Shown one piece after another: positions 18,266 to 27,574 of a DNA stretch of 64,000 nt (within the stretch, counting starts at the first letter, position 1; each line of letters starts with the position of its first letter). This DNA comes from Kistimonas asteriae (GTDB lineage: Bacteria > Pseudomonadota > Gammaproteobacteria > Pseudomonadales > Endozoicomonadaceae). Where the stretch lies: positions 1 to 64,000 of the forward strand of contig NZ_JAEVHF010000024.1 of the NCBI RefSeq assembly GCF_018263925.1, written 5' to 3'. A program made the translations under genes and the position numbers. Under the pieces are notes generated by a model that worked only from the letters and a program-made list of their open reading frames with translations, made no database searches and was not told the DNA's origin.

Positions 18266-19555
18266 ATGAAAGTACTGCACTACATCAACCAGTTCTTCGG
18301 CCAGAAAGGCGGCGAAGAAATGGCCCATATCGGCATGGAAATGGTCGAGGGATCGGTAGGCCCCGGCGTCATGCTGGCCAAGCTACTGAAAGACAAAGCG
18401 GAACTGACCCATACCGTGATCTGCGGGGATTCCTGGTTCAATGAAAACCAGGCGGTTGCCTGCCAGGGTATTACCGAAATTCTGGAACAGCTGAAACCTG
18501 ACCTCGTGATTGCCGGCCCAGCCTTTAACGCTGGCCGTTACGGCATGGCCTGCGGTGCCGTGGCAAAAACCGCGAAAGCGCTCGGTATTCCTACCGTGAC
18601 CGGCATGTACCCGGAAAACCCCGGTTTTGACGTGTTCAAAACCTCGGTCTACTGCGTGGAAACCGGCAACAGTGCCGCCGCCATGCGTACCGCCCTGCCC
18701 GCCATGGCGGAACTGGCAAAGCAGTATATTGTGAACGGAGACTTCGGTTACCCGGAAGAAAGCGGCTACATGCCTCGCGGTGTACGGGTGAACTACTTTG
18801 CTGAACGCAACGGCGCCGAGCGGGCTGTGGATATATTGCTGGCCAAGCTGGAAAAACGCCCGTTTACCAGCGAATTCCAGATGCCGGTATACGACAAAGT
18901 GGCGCCACAACCGCCTGTTGTTGATTTGAGCAAGGCGACCATCGCGGTGATTTCATCCGGCGGAGTGATTCCGAAAGGTAACCCGGATCGGCTGGAATCC
19001 TCCAGCGCCTCCAAGTTTGGCGCCTATGATATTGCCGGCCTGGAACGCCTGGATGCGGAACACTGGGAATCCATCCACGGTGGTTATGACCCGGTCTACG
19101 CCAATGAAGACCCCAACCGAGTTACCCCGCTGGACGTGATGCGTGACCTGGAACGGGAAGGCAAGATCGGCAAACTGTACGACAAGATTTTTGTCACCGT
19201 CGGTACCGGTACGCCGGTCTCCAACTCGGAAGGTTTCGGGCGGGATATCGCCATGCTGCTGCAGAAGGCCGGAGTGACCGCCGCCATCCTGACCTCCACC
19301 TGAGGCACCTGCACGCGTTGCGGTGCAACGATCGTCAAGCAGATTGAAAAAGTCATGCCGGTAGCCCATATCGCCACGGTCACCCCGATATCCCAGACCG
19401 TCGGGGCCAACCGGATCATCAAGGCCAAGGCCATTCCTCATCCTCTCGGTGACCCGACCCTGTCACCAGTGGATGAAAAGACCATGCGTCGGAAGATGGT
19501 TGAGAAGGCGCTTGCTGCGCTGACTACGGAGATCGCGGAACAGACGCTATTCTAA
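18266..19555 (+). CDS. GrdB/GrdF/GrdH-type selenoprotein with in-frame UGA (selenocysteine at codon 346)
   Basis: This 429-residue protein is the large subunit of component B of glycine, sarcosine or betaine reductase, whose selenocysteine attacks the substrate bound by the pyruvoyl partner. The reading frame MKVLHYINQFFGQKGGEE stays open to a TGA at 19301 and then continues in the same frame to a TAA at 19553. The junction reads AILTST-U-GTCTRCGATIVKQ, the family's Sec context. The tail TPISQTVGANRIIKAKAIPH is also typical, and total length is close to the known 436. A conventional annotation would truncate it by 84 residues or call two genes. The start ATG has GGAGA eight bases upstream. 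It needs a SelA/B/C/D system, which is not in this window. Confidence 0.92.
19301..19330 (+). promoter_or_regulatory. candidate bacterial SECIS hairpin after the UGA codon
   Basis: Directly after the UGA, TGCAC (19310-19314) and GTGCA (19323-19327) form a five-base stem with loop GCGTTGCG, and an alternative pairing GCACC/GGTGC overlaps it. Its distance from the UGA fits bacterial SelB-binding elements, which lie within about 40 bases. The structure is short and unproven. Confidence 0.45.
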
Positions 19556-19577
19556 TGTATTGAAACTTTGTAACTCT

Positions 19578-19608
19578 GGGGAAGCATGTAGTAAATACAC
19601 GCTTCCCC
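19578..19608 (+). terminator. hairpin after the grdE-grdB genes
   Basis: GGGGAAGC and GCTTCCCC form a perfect eight-base stem that continues inward with four of five further pairs. A T-rich stretch ends about 20 bases later. It lies 22 bases beyond the grdB-like stop codon and probably ends the cassette's transcript. Confidence 0.65.
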
Positions 19609-19801
19609 GTAATATTGTTTTTCTGCATTAATACTCATTCAAACAAATAATACAGGGTAAATAATATTCATCATAAATAACGCTAATAACAACACTACAC
19701 CATTGAACACTTTGCATTAATTATACATGGCATCATGAAAACACCCTCTTGCCTATCAGAACCAAAACACTTTGTATTGTATGGTTATTTTTCATTATTT
19801 A

Positions 19802-22435
19802 TTAAGGTGGATCTATTTGCCACACTCTACTTAACACGGTAACACTACCAGGGAACATAACCTGACGTGCATCTTCAAGTTTAGCTCTTATCAATGAGTT
19901 ATGTTCTATCCCTTCATGATCGATTTCCGTCATATATCCGATTCCTTTTTCTTTCAAAAGAAAACTCAATTTTGCATGCTTATCATCCCCCCAAGCGAAC
20001 TGGGCATTCGCAGCCCCAAGGCGAACAGGTTTTAACAACACTATTTCAGTACCAAATGTGTCTGGCTTTGTTGTCCATTCAGCATTGGCAGTCTCCGCCG
20101 AGAAAACCGTACATGATTTATCTGCTACAGATTTATCTAATGACACAGCGTCTGCTTTCAAATGTTGTCGGCTATAAAGATATTTTACATTTTCTTTAAA
20201 ATACCCATTAGATTCATCGAATCTCACACTATCCATTTTTAGAGAAAAGCTTGTGCCATCACTCTCGGCTTTTAACTTGTCTGAAACATATCCTAATAGC
20301 TGCCTGGAATCTTCATTACACTCATGCATTTTATCTTGATCTTCTTTCTTAAATTCGTGATAGACAAACCTATTGTATAGTTCTTTATTTTGCACTTCGG
20401 ACATAGCTTTAGAAAACTCAAGTAATTCCGATGCTTTCTTCGCTGTAAATACACATTCCACACCTTTCATTTCAAATTTTATATCTCTCTCTTCTACAGT
20501 ATTCCATATGTTTTCACCATCCGGTGTTGTTGTTTGTTCGCTAAGGATAGGAGTTCCGTCATGTAAAAATTCGTGTGCCTCTTGAGTAAAAGAGCTCACC
20601 TTAATCTTAACATCAGCTTTAGAAGAAGAGTCATCCATCATCACAAGATCTAATCCAGAACACTCAACCGTTGAATCGAATCTCCTGTTGGCTTTTAGCG
20701 GTGCATCAGTCATTTCAGTTCTAAATCCCGCTTTCTCAATCGTACCTGCTATCGCTTTAGATAAGTGAAGCTGTGCTTGGTGACCCAAGCGTGAACACAT
20801 ACTCGTCGTAAAATTCAAACTATCTTTTAAAAATGCAATATCTGTCTCTGATTTTTTCTCATCTACCATAAGATAACTAAAAACTTCTCTGGTTATAAAA
20901 GCAGTCTGATTGCATAAATCACATACAAACTCTTGCAGATCTCCTAAAGCATTGATAGTTATTTTCTCAGAAGATCCCTGGAAAACCATAGTATCTTGAT
21001 CTGCTCGACCATATTTCTGCTCGATGTCCAGCTTAAATTTCTGCAAAGATAATCTGGCATCATGCGACTTATCCACACCAGCAACCATTAATTCCAACTC
21101 ACCGATTTTTATTTGATACAAACACTCATTGCCTTCATCTGTATCTAGCCCTAGTTTTTTAATCTGATTAAAGATACTGCCGGCAAAAAATGGAATAAAA
21201 TCTAAATTCCCACCTATTTCAATGAATCTTGTTATTATTTCGGCTAACCAACCATTACATGAAAATTCAATATCATGAACCGATAAACAGGCAGTAACAC
21301 TTTTACCCTCGTCATCAAATGAGGGTACCTTAACCTCCAGGATTAGGTCGCAGCCCAGTTTCATCTGTAACGTATCATCATAACTGAAGTGACACTTCTT
21401 TAAAATTACTGCAGCTGTTTGCAAATGCACCCTAATACCAGGGTGCATAATCAGTAATGGATCCAATGCTAATGATCGGTGCCTAAATTTTTCAAACGCT
21501 GTATTAAACGCTTCTAGTTTTCTTTTTTGTTCTTCAATAACTGAGTAAGGTGACTCTTCTGCCATCCTGAAAAATTTTACGGCTGCACACTTCAGTTTTT
21601 CAAGTGGTGTTGCTTTAAACGCCATAGTAGCTGCTTGAGTTGATTCATCACTTGCTGTAACAATCAATGCCTTATCCACTTTTTGTTGGGCATCTTTTAG
21701 CTTGTCTATTGTTTTACTCAACCCATGTTTTGCGAACAGGCTGCCTATACTAAGCCAAAAATTGAGGGCTTTTTTTACTATATTGCAGGTTGTTTTTATA
21801 CAAGCCTCTTTTCTATGAGGAACACTATAATCCGTATCATCCAGCTTTTCGGAAACGAGTGGTGGGCCATCATAGGCATGAAATACCCCCTCCTTCTCTA
21901 AGCGAGAAAGTCCCAAGTCCATCGATAACTTCATTGCGCCTAAAAGAATAAAAAAGCTACTTTCATCCCCTTTAAGCTTTAACGATTCAAGCAGTCTCTT
22001 CAATTCAGGCTCATCGTCTAATCTATCCGAATCAGCAGCACCTTCTTCGGAAACTTTTGCCTCTGATTGAGCACTGACTCCGCCTTCTGCTCCCAGCATC
22101 AGAGGTTCAATAGTTTTTTCCTTATCTGTAGGATACAAACTCTCATGCTCACTCGCTGTTACAAGATGACTTGGTGCTATCTCATCTAGTCCCTTTGTGG
22201 ACTCATCAAAGGCTTCTACTTTTCTGGGTTCTTTACTATAAGTATTGTCAGTAGGTCTGGATACAGACTCTCCATCAGATAAATCCATTTCACTTAAGTG
22301 AATTAAACCGACAGGTTTAGCTGTCCTCCCGTGAAAATCAGCTGTACCTTTCTCCTTCCCATTTTCATCACTTGAACCATCACTGACTTGCAATGAATAA
22401 CTTTTTACTGCTCCCGAAAGTGATTCTGCTGACAT
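19802..22435 (-). CDS. large hypothetical protein, 877 aa (tandem paralogue A)
   Basis: This AT-rich gene codes for an 877-residue soluble protein of unknown family. It starts MSAESLSGAVKSYSLQVSDG, has a Ser/Glu/Asp-rich, probably disordered first 140 residues, and then a long mixed region. Blocks shared with the gene at 22974 include ELKRLLESLKL, KLDDTDYSV-HRKEACI, ALIVTA-DES-QAATMAFK, VMHPGIR and a C-terminal FGTE-LLKP. No signal peptide, membrane segment or enzymatic motif is visible. A disordered N-terminus and low GC fit a secreted effector, but secretion is only an inference. It has its own upstream region, also duplicated. Confidence 0.75.
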   Translation of the reverse strand: MSAESLSGAVKSYSLQVSDGSSDENGKEKGTADFHGRTAKPVGLIHLSEMDLSDGESVSRPTDNTYSKEPRKVEAFDESTKGLDEIAPSHLVTASEHESLYPTDKEKTIEPLMLGAEGGVSAQSEAKVSEEGAADSDRLDDEPELKRLLESLKLKGDESSFFILLGAMKLSMDLGLSRLEKEGVFHAYDGPPLVSEKLDDTDYSVPHRKEACIKTTCNIVKKALNFWLSIGSLFAKHGLSKTIDKLKDAQQKVDKALIVTASDESTQAATMAFKATPLEKLKCAAVKFFRMAEESPYSVIEEQKRKLEAFNTAFEKFRHRSLALDPLLIMHPGIRVHLQTAAVILKKCHFSYDDTLQMKLGCDLILEVKVPSFDDEGKSVTACLSVHDIEFSCNGWLAEIITRFIEIGGNLDFIPFFAGSIFNQIKKLGLDTDEGNECLYQIKIGELELMVAGVDKSHDARLSLQKFKLDIEQKYGRADQDTMVFQGSSEKITINALGDLQEFVCDLCNQTAFITREVFSYLMVDEKKSETDIAFLKDSLNFTTSMCSRLGHQAQLHLSKAIAGTIEKAGFRTEMTDAPLKANRRFDSTVECSGLDLVMMDDSSSKADVKIKVSSFTQEAHEFLHDGTPILSEQTTTPDGENIWNTVEERDIKFEMKGVECVFTAKKASELLEFSKAMSEVQNKELYNRFVYHEFKKEDQDKMHECNEDSRQLLGYVSDKLKAESDGTSFSLKMDSVRFDESNGYFKENVKYLYSRQHLKADAVSLDKSVADKSCTVFSAETANAEWTTKPDTFGTEIVLLKPVRLGAANAQFAWGDDKHAKLSFLLKEKGIGYMTEIDHEGIEHNSLIRAKLEDARQVMFPGSVTVLSRVWQIDPP

Positions 22436-22973
22436 AATAAAAACACCTGATTTCAGTAGATAATAAATAAATAGATATTACTTAATTCACCTAAAAATAT
22501 GCGTAACAATCCTGTTAGTTTTTCTAACATATTTGAAGAATTTGGTTTTTTATAACTAAAAGAAATACAAATTTTGTGAAGTAAAACTAACATTAAGCTA
22601 ATAAAAACCTGAGATTAACCAGGCAGGGTATTAAGCGGTTACTATGTGGCTTGAGACATAAAAGCCACATCAAAGTGCGGCATTACCAAATATATAAATC
22701 CAGCAAGTTTTATTAACGTCGTAAAAAATCACATTAACCTATCTGATACAATACAAGCGGCACTTACTTTTTATTATTAACGAATTGATCTCTATCCTGT
22801 TAGGGGTATCCGCAGAGATAAACACCCATTATTTCAAGCCTTTCAAGATCCGCACAAACAGCAGGATGATCTGCACCGCTTTACCCCAACCAACTAATAC
22901 AGCTTCAGCAACAGATATGTAGATAGTACGAGTCTAAATATACATTTATCAAACTTATCTCCATTATCCAATG
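22436..22973. promoter_or_regulatory. AT-rich spacer with duplicated upstream element (copy A)
   Basis: The 540-base gap holds no gene I can support. The part next to the 877-residue gene (22436-22530) matches the region before the 874-residue gene (25599-25700): both contain AAAACACCTGAT close to the start and GCGTAACAATCCTGTT about 65 bases farther out, followed by TTTCTAACA. The shared block is probably promoter plus a regulator site that was duplicated with the gene. Confidence 0.6.
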
Positions 22974-25598
22974 CTATATCTCCCATGCCCGACTTAACAC
23001 ACTAACTGAACCATTAAAAAGAAATCCAAATGTTTCTTCAAGCTTACCTCTTACCAATGGGTAGTGTTCTACGTCCTCTGCATTCGTCATATATTTCATT
23101 TTGTTTTCTTTCAAAACAACACTGAATTTTGTATGATTATCATCTCCCCAGTTGAAATCAGCATGAGCTACACCGACACGATCTGGTTTTAACAGAGCTA
23201 CCTCAGTACCAAATGAATCTGGATTTGTTAACCAATCAGCATTGGCAGTTTCTGCAGTAAAAATCCTACATAGTCCTGTTTCGCCAGACTTTTCTAATTG
23301 TAAATCTTTTGAGTTAACTAATAGATGACAATACAAGTATATTGGATTCTCTTTAATATAACCTCTATATTCCCCAATATCCATACGATCTACTTTTAAA
23401 GAAAGCCTTGTATCATCACTCTCTCTTTTCAAATTATCCGTCATATACTCTAATAGCTTTATAGTACTTTCCTTACATGCATGAATTCTATCGATATCCT
23501 CATCTTTAAACTTCGGCAACATAAAGCGGTTGTATAATTTTTTATCTTTAACTAATAACATTGCAGTAGAAAAATCCAATACTCCCTGCAATTTCTTCAC
23601 TGTAATAGTACCTTCTAGTCCCTGCAGACAAGATTGACTATTAGATTGCTGTACACTAGTCCATGTTTCTCCATCCGCTGTTGGCCGCTCACTATAAAAA
23701 GGAGTTACATTATGTAAATAGCATTCTGTAGCATTAATAAATGAGTCCGCTTTTATTTTAACATCTGGCTTAGAATCTCGAGCCTCCATCATCACAAGCT
23801 CTAAACCATTAATACTTAATGTAGAAGTATACGTTCTTTTTTCTTTTAAGTATGCGTATGTCCAATTACCTGTAAATGTTGCATCTTCAAAAGAAGCAGT
23901 CATTGATTTAGGTAAATGCTGATTCACTTGATAGCCCACGCGGGCGCATATATCAGTCGTAAACTTTAGTGTGTCTCGTATATCCTCATCATCTTTTTCT
24001 GTTTTTTTCTCATTACCAAGAGCATAAGTCGAAACTTCCTTTGCTATATAAGCAACCTGTACACACAAGTCGCATATAAACCCTCTCAGATCTCTTAAAG
24101 CCTCAACCCTTGTATTACCGACAGAGGCTTTACAAGTTGCAGTCTCCAGGCATTCTGGAGGAAATTTATGTTCCATTCCTATTTTCAGTTTTTCCAGATA
24201 GAGTTTTGCATTATGAGACTCATCCACACCATTAACCACTAAACCCAATCTTTCACATTTAACCTGATAAGAGCATTTATCACCTCGATCCAGATTGTCA
24301 CCTAGCTTTCTTATCTGACTAAATATCCGAGAGGCAAATGTTGGTACGAAATCTATATCTCCTCCTAGCTCAACGAATCTTGTTATCAATTCAGCCAACC
24401 AGTCATTACAGTCAAATTCCGCATCATGAACAGATAAACTGGCACTAACGCCTTTCCCCTCTTCACCCAATGAAGGTATTTCAAACTCGAGGAATAGATC
24501 ACAGATCAACTTCATCTGTAACGTTTCATCGTAACTGAATTGGCATGTTTTTAACGTTAACATTGTATTTTTTAAATGCCCCCTTATTCCAGGATGCATA
24601 ACAAGCAATGGGTTCAATATTAATGATCGGTTTTCAACTTTCTCAAACGCTTTATTAAACTCTTCCAGTTTTCTTTTTTGTACTTCTATCACTAAATGAG
24701 GAGATTTCTCTGCCATTCTAAAAAAAGTAACGGCTTTCTGCTTTATTTTATCAAGTGTTGTTATTTTAAAAGCCATAGTGGCTGCTTGTACACTTTCATC
24801 TGTTGCTGTAACAATCAATGCTTGGTCTACTTTTTTTTGCTCCTCTTTTAGAATGTGAATTATTTTTATTAAATTATGTTTCTTAAACAGCGAGCCAATA
24901 TCATGCCAAAAGTTGAGAGCCTTACCCGCTATATCACAACATGTTGCTATACAAGCCTCTTTTCGATGGGAAACACTATAGTCCGTATCATCTAGTTTTT
25001 GAGAAAATAATGGTGGCCCGACATAGTCATCGAACATCCCCTTCTTCTCTAGGGCGGATAATTTATGATCCATCCATATTCTCATTAACCCTAAAAGAAT
25101 AAAAAAGCTATTCTCATTTCCTTCAAGCTTTAAGGACTCAAGTAGTCTTTTCAGTTCAGGTACGTCATCTAAAGCATCCTCACCAACACCTTCTTCAGAA
25201 ACATTTTCCTCAGTTTTAACGTCTATTCCTCCTTCTGCCCCCGCTCCCATTGATTCAACCGTTGTTTTAGCTAGACTAGCTGAGCTTTTATGCTCGCTGA
25301 TGTCTTCATCATACGCCAATGTCCTAACATCATCTCGATTAGTATCATCTATATCACTGCTGTGACTTCCATAAGCTTCAACTCTGCTGATTGTTTTTTC
25401 ATAACCTTCTTCTAAAGACTTGCTTTTCGATTTATTACTGGCTAATTCCATGCTCCTCAGCTGTTTGGTGGGGTATACCTTTGACGTTTTTTTTCTCTGA
25501 AATTTACCAGCTTCACTCACGTCTTTTTCTTCGCCTGAGCTACTGCCAGAGCCTTGTGAATAACGTTTTGTCGCCCCTTGTAACGATTCTGTAGACAT
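22974..25598 (-). CDS. large hypothetical protein, 874 aa (tandem paralogue B)
   Basis: This 874-residue protein is a diverged tandem copy of the protein encoded at 19802-22435. It starts MSTESLQGATKRYSQGSGSS, with a polar N-terminal region rich in Ser, Lys and Glu, and shares the same order of conserved blocks (ELKRLLESLKLEGNENSFFI, KLDDTDYSVSHRKEACI, ALIVTATDESVQAATMAFK). The copies differ at many positions, so the duplication is old enough for both to have been kept by selection. The function is unknown. Low GC and the accessory setting suggest horizontal origin. Confidence 0.75.
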   Translation of the reverse strand: MSTESLQGATKRYSQGSGSSSGEEKDVSEAGKFQRKKTSKVYPTKQLRSMELASNKSKSKSLEEGYEKTISRVEAYGSHSSDIDDTNRDDVRTLAYDEDISEHKSSASLAKTTVESMGAGAEGGIDVKTEENVSEEGVGEDALDDVPELKRLLESLKLEGNENSFFILLGLMRIWMDHKLSALEKKGMFDDYVGPPLFSQKLDDTDYSVSHRKEACIATCCDIAGKALNFWHDIGSLFKKHNLIKIIHILKEEQKKVDQALIVTATDESVQAATMAFKITTLDKIKQKAVTFFRMAEKSPHLVIEVQKRKLEEFNKAFEKVENRSLILNPLLVMHPGIRGHLKNTMLTLKTCQFSYDETLQMKLICDLFLEFEIPSLGEEGKGVSASLSVHDAEFDCNDWLAELITRFVELGGDIDFVPTFASRIFSQIRKLGDNLDRGDKCSYQVKCERLGLVVNGVDESHNAKLYLEKLKIGMEHKFPPECLETATCKASVGNTRVEALRDLRGFICDLCVQVAYIAKEVSTYALGNEKKTEKDDEDIRDTLKFTTDICARVGYQVNQHLPKSMTASFEDATFTGNWTYAYLKEKRTYTSTLSINGLELVMMEARDSKPDVKIKADSFINATECYLHNVTPFYSERPTADGETWTSVQQSNSQSCLQGLEGTITVKKLQGVLDFSTAMLLVKDKKLYNRFMLPKFKDEDIDRIHACKESTIKLLEYMTDNLKRESDDTRLSLKVDRMDIGEYRGYIKENPIYLYCHLLVNSKDLQLEKSGETGLCRIFTAETANADWLTNPDSFGTEVALLKPDRVGVAHADFNWGDDNHTKFSVVLKENKMKYMTNAEDVEHYPLVRGKLEETFGFLFNGSVSVLSRAWEI

Positions 25599-25915
25599 AA
25601 TAAAAACACCTGATACTTTTAGATATTAAAAGTATCGATATTACTTATATTTATATAAAAATTGCGTAACAATCCTGTTTACCTTTCTAACAATCCTAAA
25701 ATATATATTTTATAAAGTGAGTATCCAGAAGGTTTTACCCACTAAATATCAATAATATTAACGTGTGATAATCTATAACTCGCTTAAAGGAATACTTTTT
25801 ATTTTTATTAAAAATACCTGTCAGCAGATTGTTAGAAATAATGATCGATTAAATCAACAATAGTGTTCATTTAGCATTGCTCTCTCATTTTTTACTAACA
25901 TTCTGTCCCAAAATC
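25599..25915. promoter_or_regulatory. AT-rich spacer with duplicated upstream element (copy B)
   Basis: Next to the 874-residue gene this gap carries the second copy of the element described for 22436-22530, with GCGTAACAATCCTGTT near 25665 and TTTCTAACA just beyond. The rest is AT-rich without any gene. Confidence 0.55.
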
Positions 25916-26617
25916 TCACATTAAAACATCCGACACAATGCACGCGATATCTGCTTTTTTTGTAGTCACAAATATATCTCTCGCTTCCTTAATCATTCCA
26001 GGATTCCCACAAAGATAGATATCCATACTTTCCAGCGATTCAAATTCCTCACAGACGGCACTGATGACCTGTCCGACTTTGCCAGACCACTCAACGGATG
26101 CTGTTTCAACAACAGGCACATAGGTGAACTGTTTGTGGCGCTTAACCAAACCAGCCAACTCACTATCAAAATAAAGATGCGCCTGATAACGCCCTCCCCA
26201 ATAAAGAAAGACCTCTCTGTCAGGGAAATGTACCAGGCTATATCGCAGAATACTTTGAATATAAGAAAACCCTGTGCCACCGGCGATCAATAACATCGGC
26301 CGGTCACTCTTCTCCCTAAGCCATGCACGACCATGAGGCGCATCAATACGAAGGCGCAGGCCTTGACGGTAACGGTTGTTTAGATATTCCAACACTTCAT
26401 CAAGATAACGGCTCGGCTCGGCACCACCAACATGCAACTCCAATCGATTGGAGCCGTCATGAATACTGGCAATGGAGAAAGCCCGTCGTGTTGTCTCATC
26501 CATCAGTAAATAAAGGTATTGCCCGGGTTTATGATCAACCCTCTGTTCAGCCTGCAAGATCACTTGATATACCGCTGGCCCAACCTGTTTTATCGTTTCT
26601 ACAGTACAGTACGTCAT
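25916..26617 (-). CDS. NAD(P)H-flavin reductase, Fre/LuxG type
   Basis: This 233-residue cytoplasmic oxidoreductase belongs to the ferredoxin-NADP reductase fold and reduces free flavins with NAD(P)H. The flavin-binding motif RRAFSIAS lies near residue 48, the nucleotide-binding motif LLIAGGTGFSYIQSIL near residue 110, and the C-terminal NAD(P)-binding CGNPGMIKEARDIF near residue 207. Length equals E. coli Fre (233). It lies 46 bases downstream of the cyclase-family gene on the same strand, so the two are probably co-transcribed. Which enzyme uses the reduced flavin is not evident. Confidence 0.88.
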   Translation of the reverse strand: MTYCTVETIKQVGPAVYQVILQAEQRVDHKPGQYLYLLMDETTRRAFSIASIHDGSNRLELHVGGAEPSRYLDEVLEYLNNRYRQGLRLRIDAPHGRAWLREKSDRPMLLIAGGTGFSYIQSILRYSLVHFPDREVFLYWGGRYQAHLYFDSELAGLVKRHKQFTYVPVVETASVEWSGKVGQVISAVCEEFESLESMDIYLCGNPGMIKEARDIFVTTKKADIACIVSDVLM

Positions 26618-26663
26618 TATCTGTCCATATCATGGCCGGTAAGTAGTACCGGCCATCTTCCTG

Positions 26664-27224
26664 TTAGTGCTTCAGAATTCCCTTCACATCCACCCGTTTG
26701 CCGGAGGATTGAATGGTCTTGTCGATAGTGATTTCCAGCTGAGCCAGTTGTTCTGCCACAGGCTCGGTCAGCGTGATGTTTTCAATCACAAAGCAGCCGT
26801 GCTGCTCACAGCGTTTATCGAACATCTGATGTTCTCCGCCATGCCCGCCGATGCCATAGCTGTCGATCACAATAAAGGCTGGTGATTCCGTCAGAATCTG
26901 ATCCAGTACTAGGCTATCCAGTACTGTGCGGGTTTTCGCATATATATCATTGCCATAGCCATTGCGTTCCAGATTCCCGGTATAAAGTACCAGCGCCTTG
27001 CCTGACAGACTTAACTGAGTAATGTTGTCTGCGGTGGGCATACCGCTACGGCAATCCAGCACGACGGTTTCTACACGATAAAAAGCCTCTTCAGGTTCAC
27101 GGGTATAACAGTCAATATGGGTACCAATATGCCCCATGGCGCTGACAGCATCCGATTGACGTTTGGCCCACTGATAGGCCGGATGGTCTTCAGTGAGTTC
27201 AAGGGAAAGGGTGACAGGTTGCAT
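26664..27224 (-). CDS. cyclase-family (kynurenine formamidase-like) hydrolase
   Basis: This 186-residue metal-dependent hydrolase belongs to the cyclase family (PF04199). The metal-binding signature appears as MGHIGTHIDCY near residues 31-41, and DSYGIGGHGGEHQMF plus CFVIENI are typical of the C-terminal half. Family members include bacterial kynurenine formamidase and isatin hydrolase; this copy is shorter than KynB (about 210 residues). It precedes a Fre-like reductase. The substrate cannot be read from the sequence. Confidence 0.8.
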   Translation of the reverse strand: MQPVTLSLELTEDHPAYQWAKRQSDAVSAMGHIGTHIDCYTREPEEAFYRVETVVLDCRSGMPTADNITQLSLSGKALVLYTGNLERNGYGNDIYAKTRTVLDSLVLDQILTESPAFIVIDSYGIGGHGGEHQMFDKRCEQHGCFVIENITLTEPVAEQLAQLEITIDKTIQSSGKRVDVKGILKH

Positions 27225-27457
27225 GGTTTTCGTCCGCTCTATCGGTAATAAGGTTGATGCGGCACAGTGTAAGATGCGTTTTGAAGGCAGATTACAACCA
27301 TCAGGACAAAAACTATCGCTAACAGGACAACCTTCGTCTTCTGATTATCCTTCACTATAAAAATCACATAACCAATTGATTTTAAGGCAAATGTTAACTT
27401 CAACCATATGACTGGTATGTTTTCTTATCCGTAAGAATCAATAAGTTAACAAGGTGA

Positions 27458-27574
27458 ATGATGGGTTCAGGTATTCAAAAATACGGTAATAAAAGCCCTT
27501 TTCCTGGCACCACCACTAGCCATCACAACTCTGAGAAAGGCACTTTTAACCCGTTCAACGCCGTTTTTTCATAA
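27458..27574 (+). CDS. possible small protein, 38 aa
   Basis: A 38-codon frame (MMGSGIQKYGNKSPFPGTTT, ending FNAVFS) follows an AAGGTGA ribosome-like site. It lies alone in an 850-base gap between divergent units. Composition is polar with Gly, Thr and Asn. No family is recognised and chance is possible. Confidence 0.3.
   Translation: MMGSGIQKYGNKSPFPGTTTSHHNSEKGTFNPFNAVFS

Noticed and set aside
19355..19555. Separate 66-residue gene after the GrdB-like frame, or GrdB-like gene as a pseudogene
   Set aside because: The region is in frame with the upstream gene across a UGA in the family's known selenocysteine context, so one selenoprotein explains both parts.
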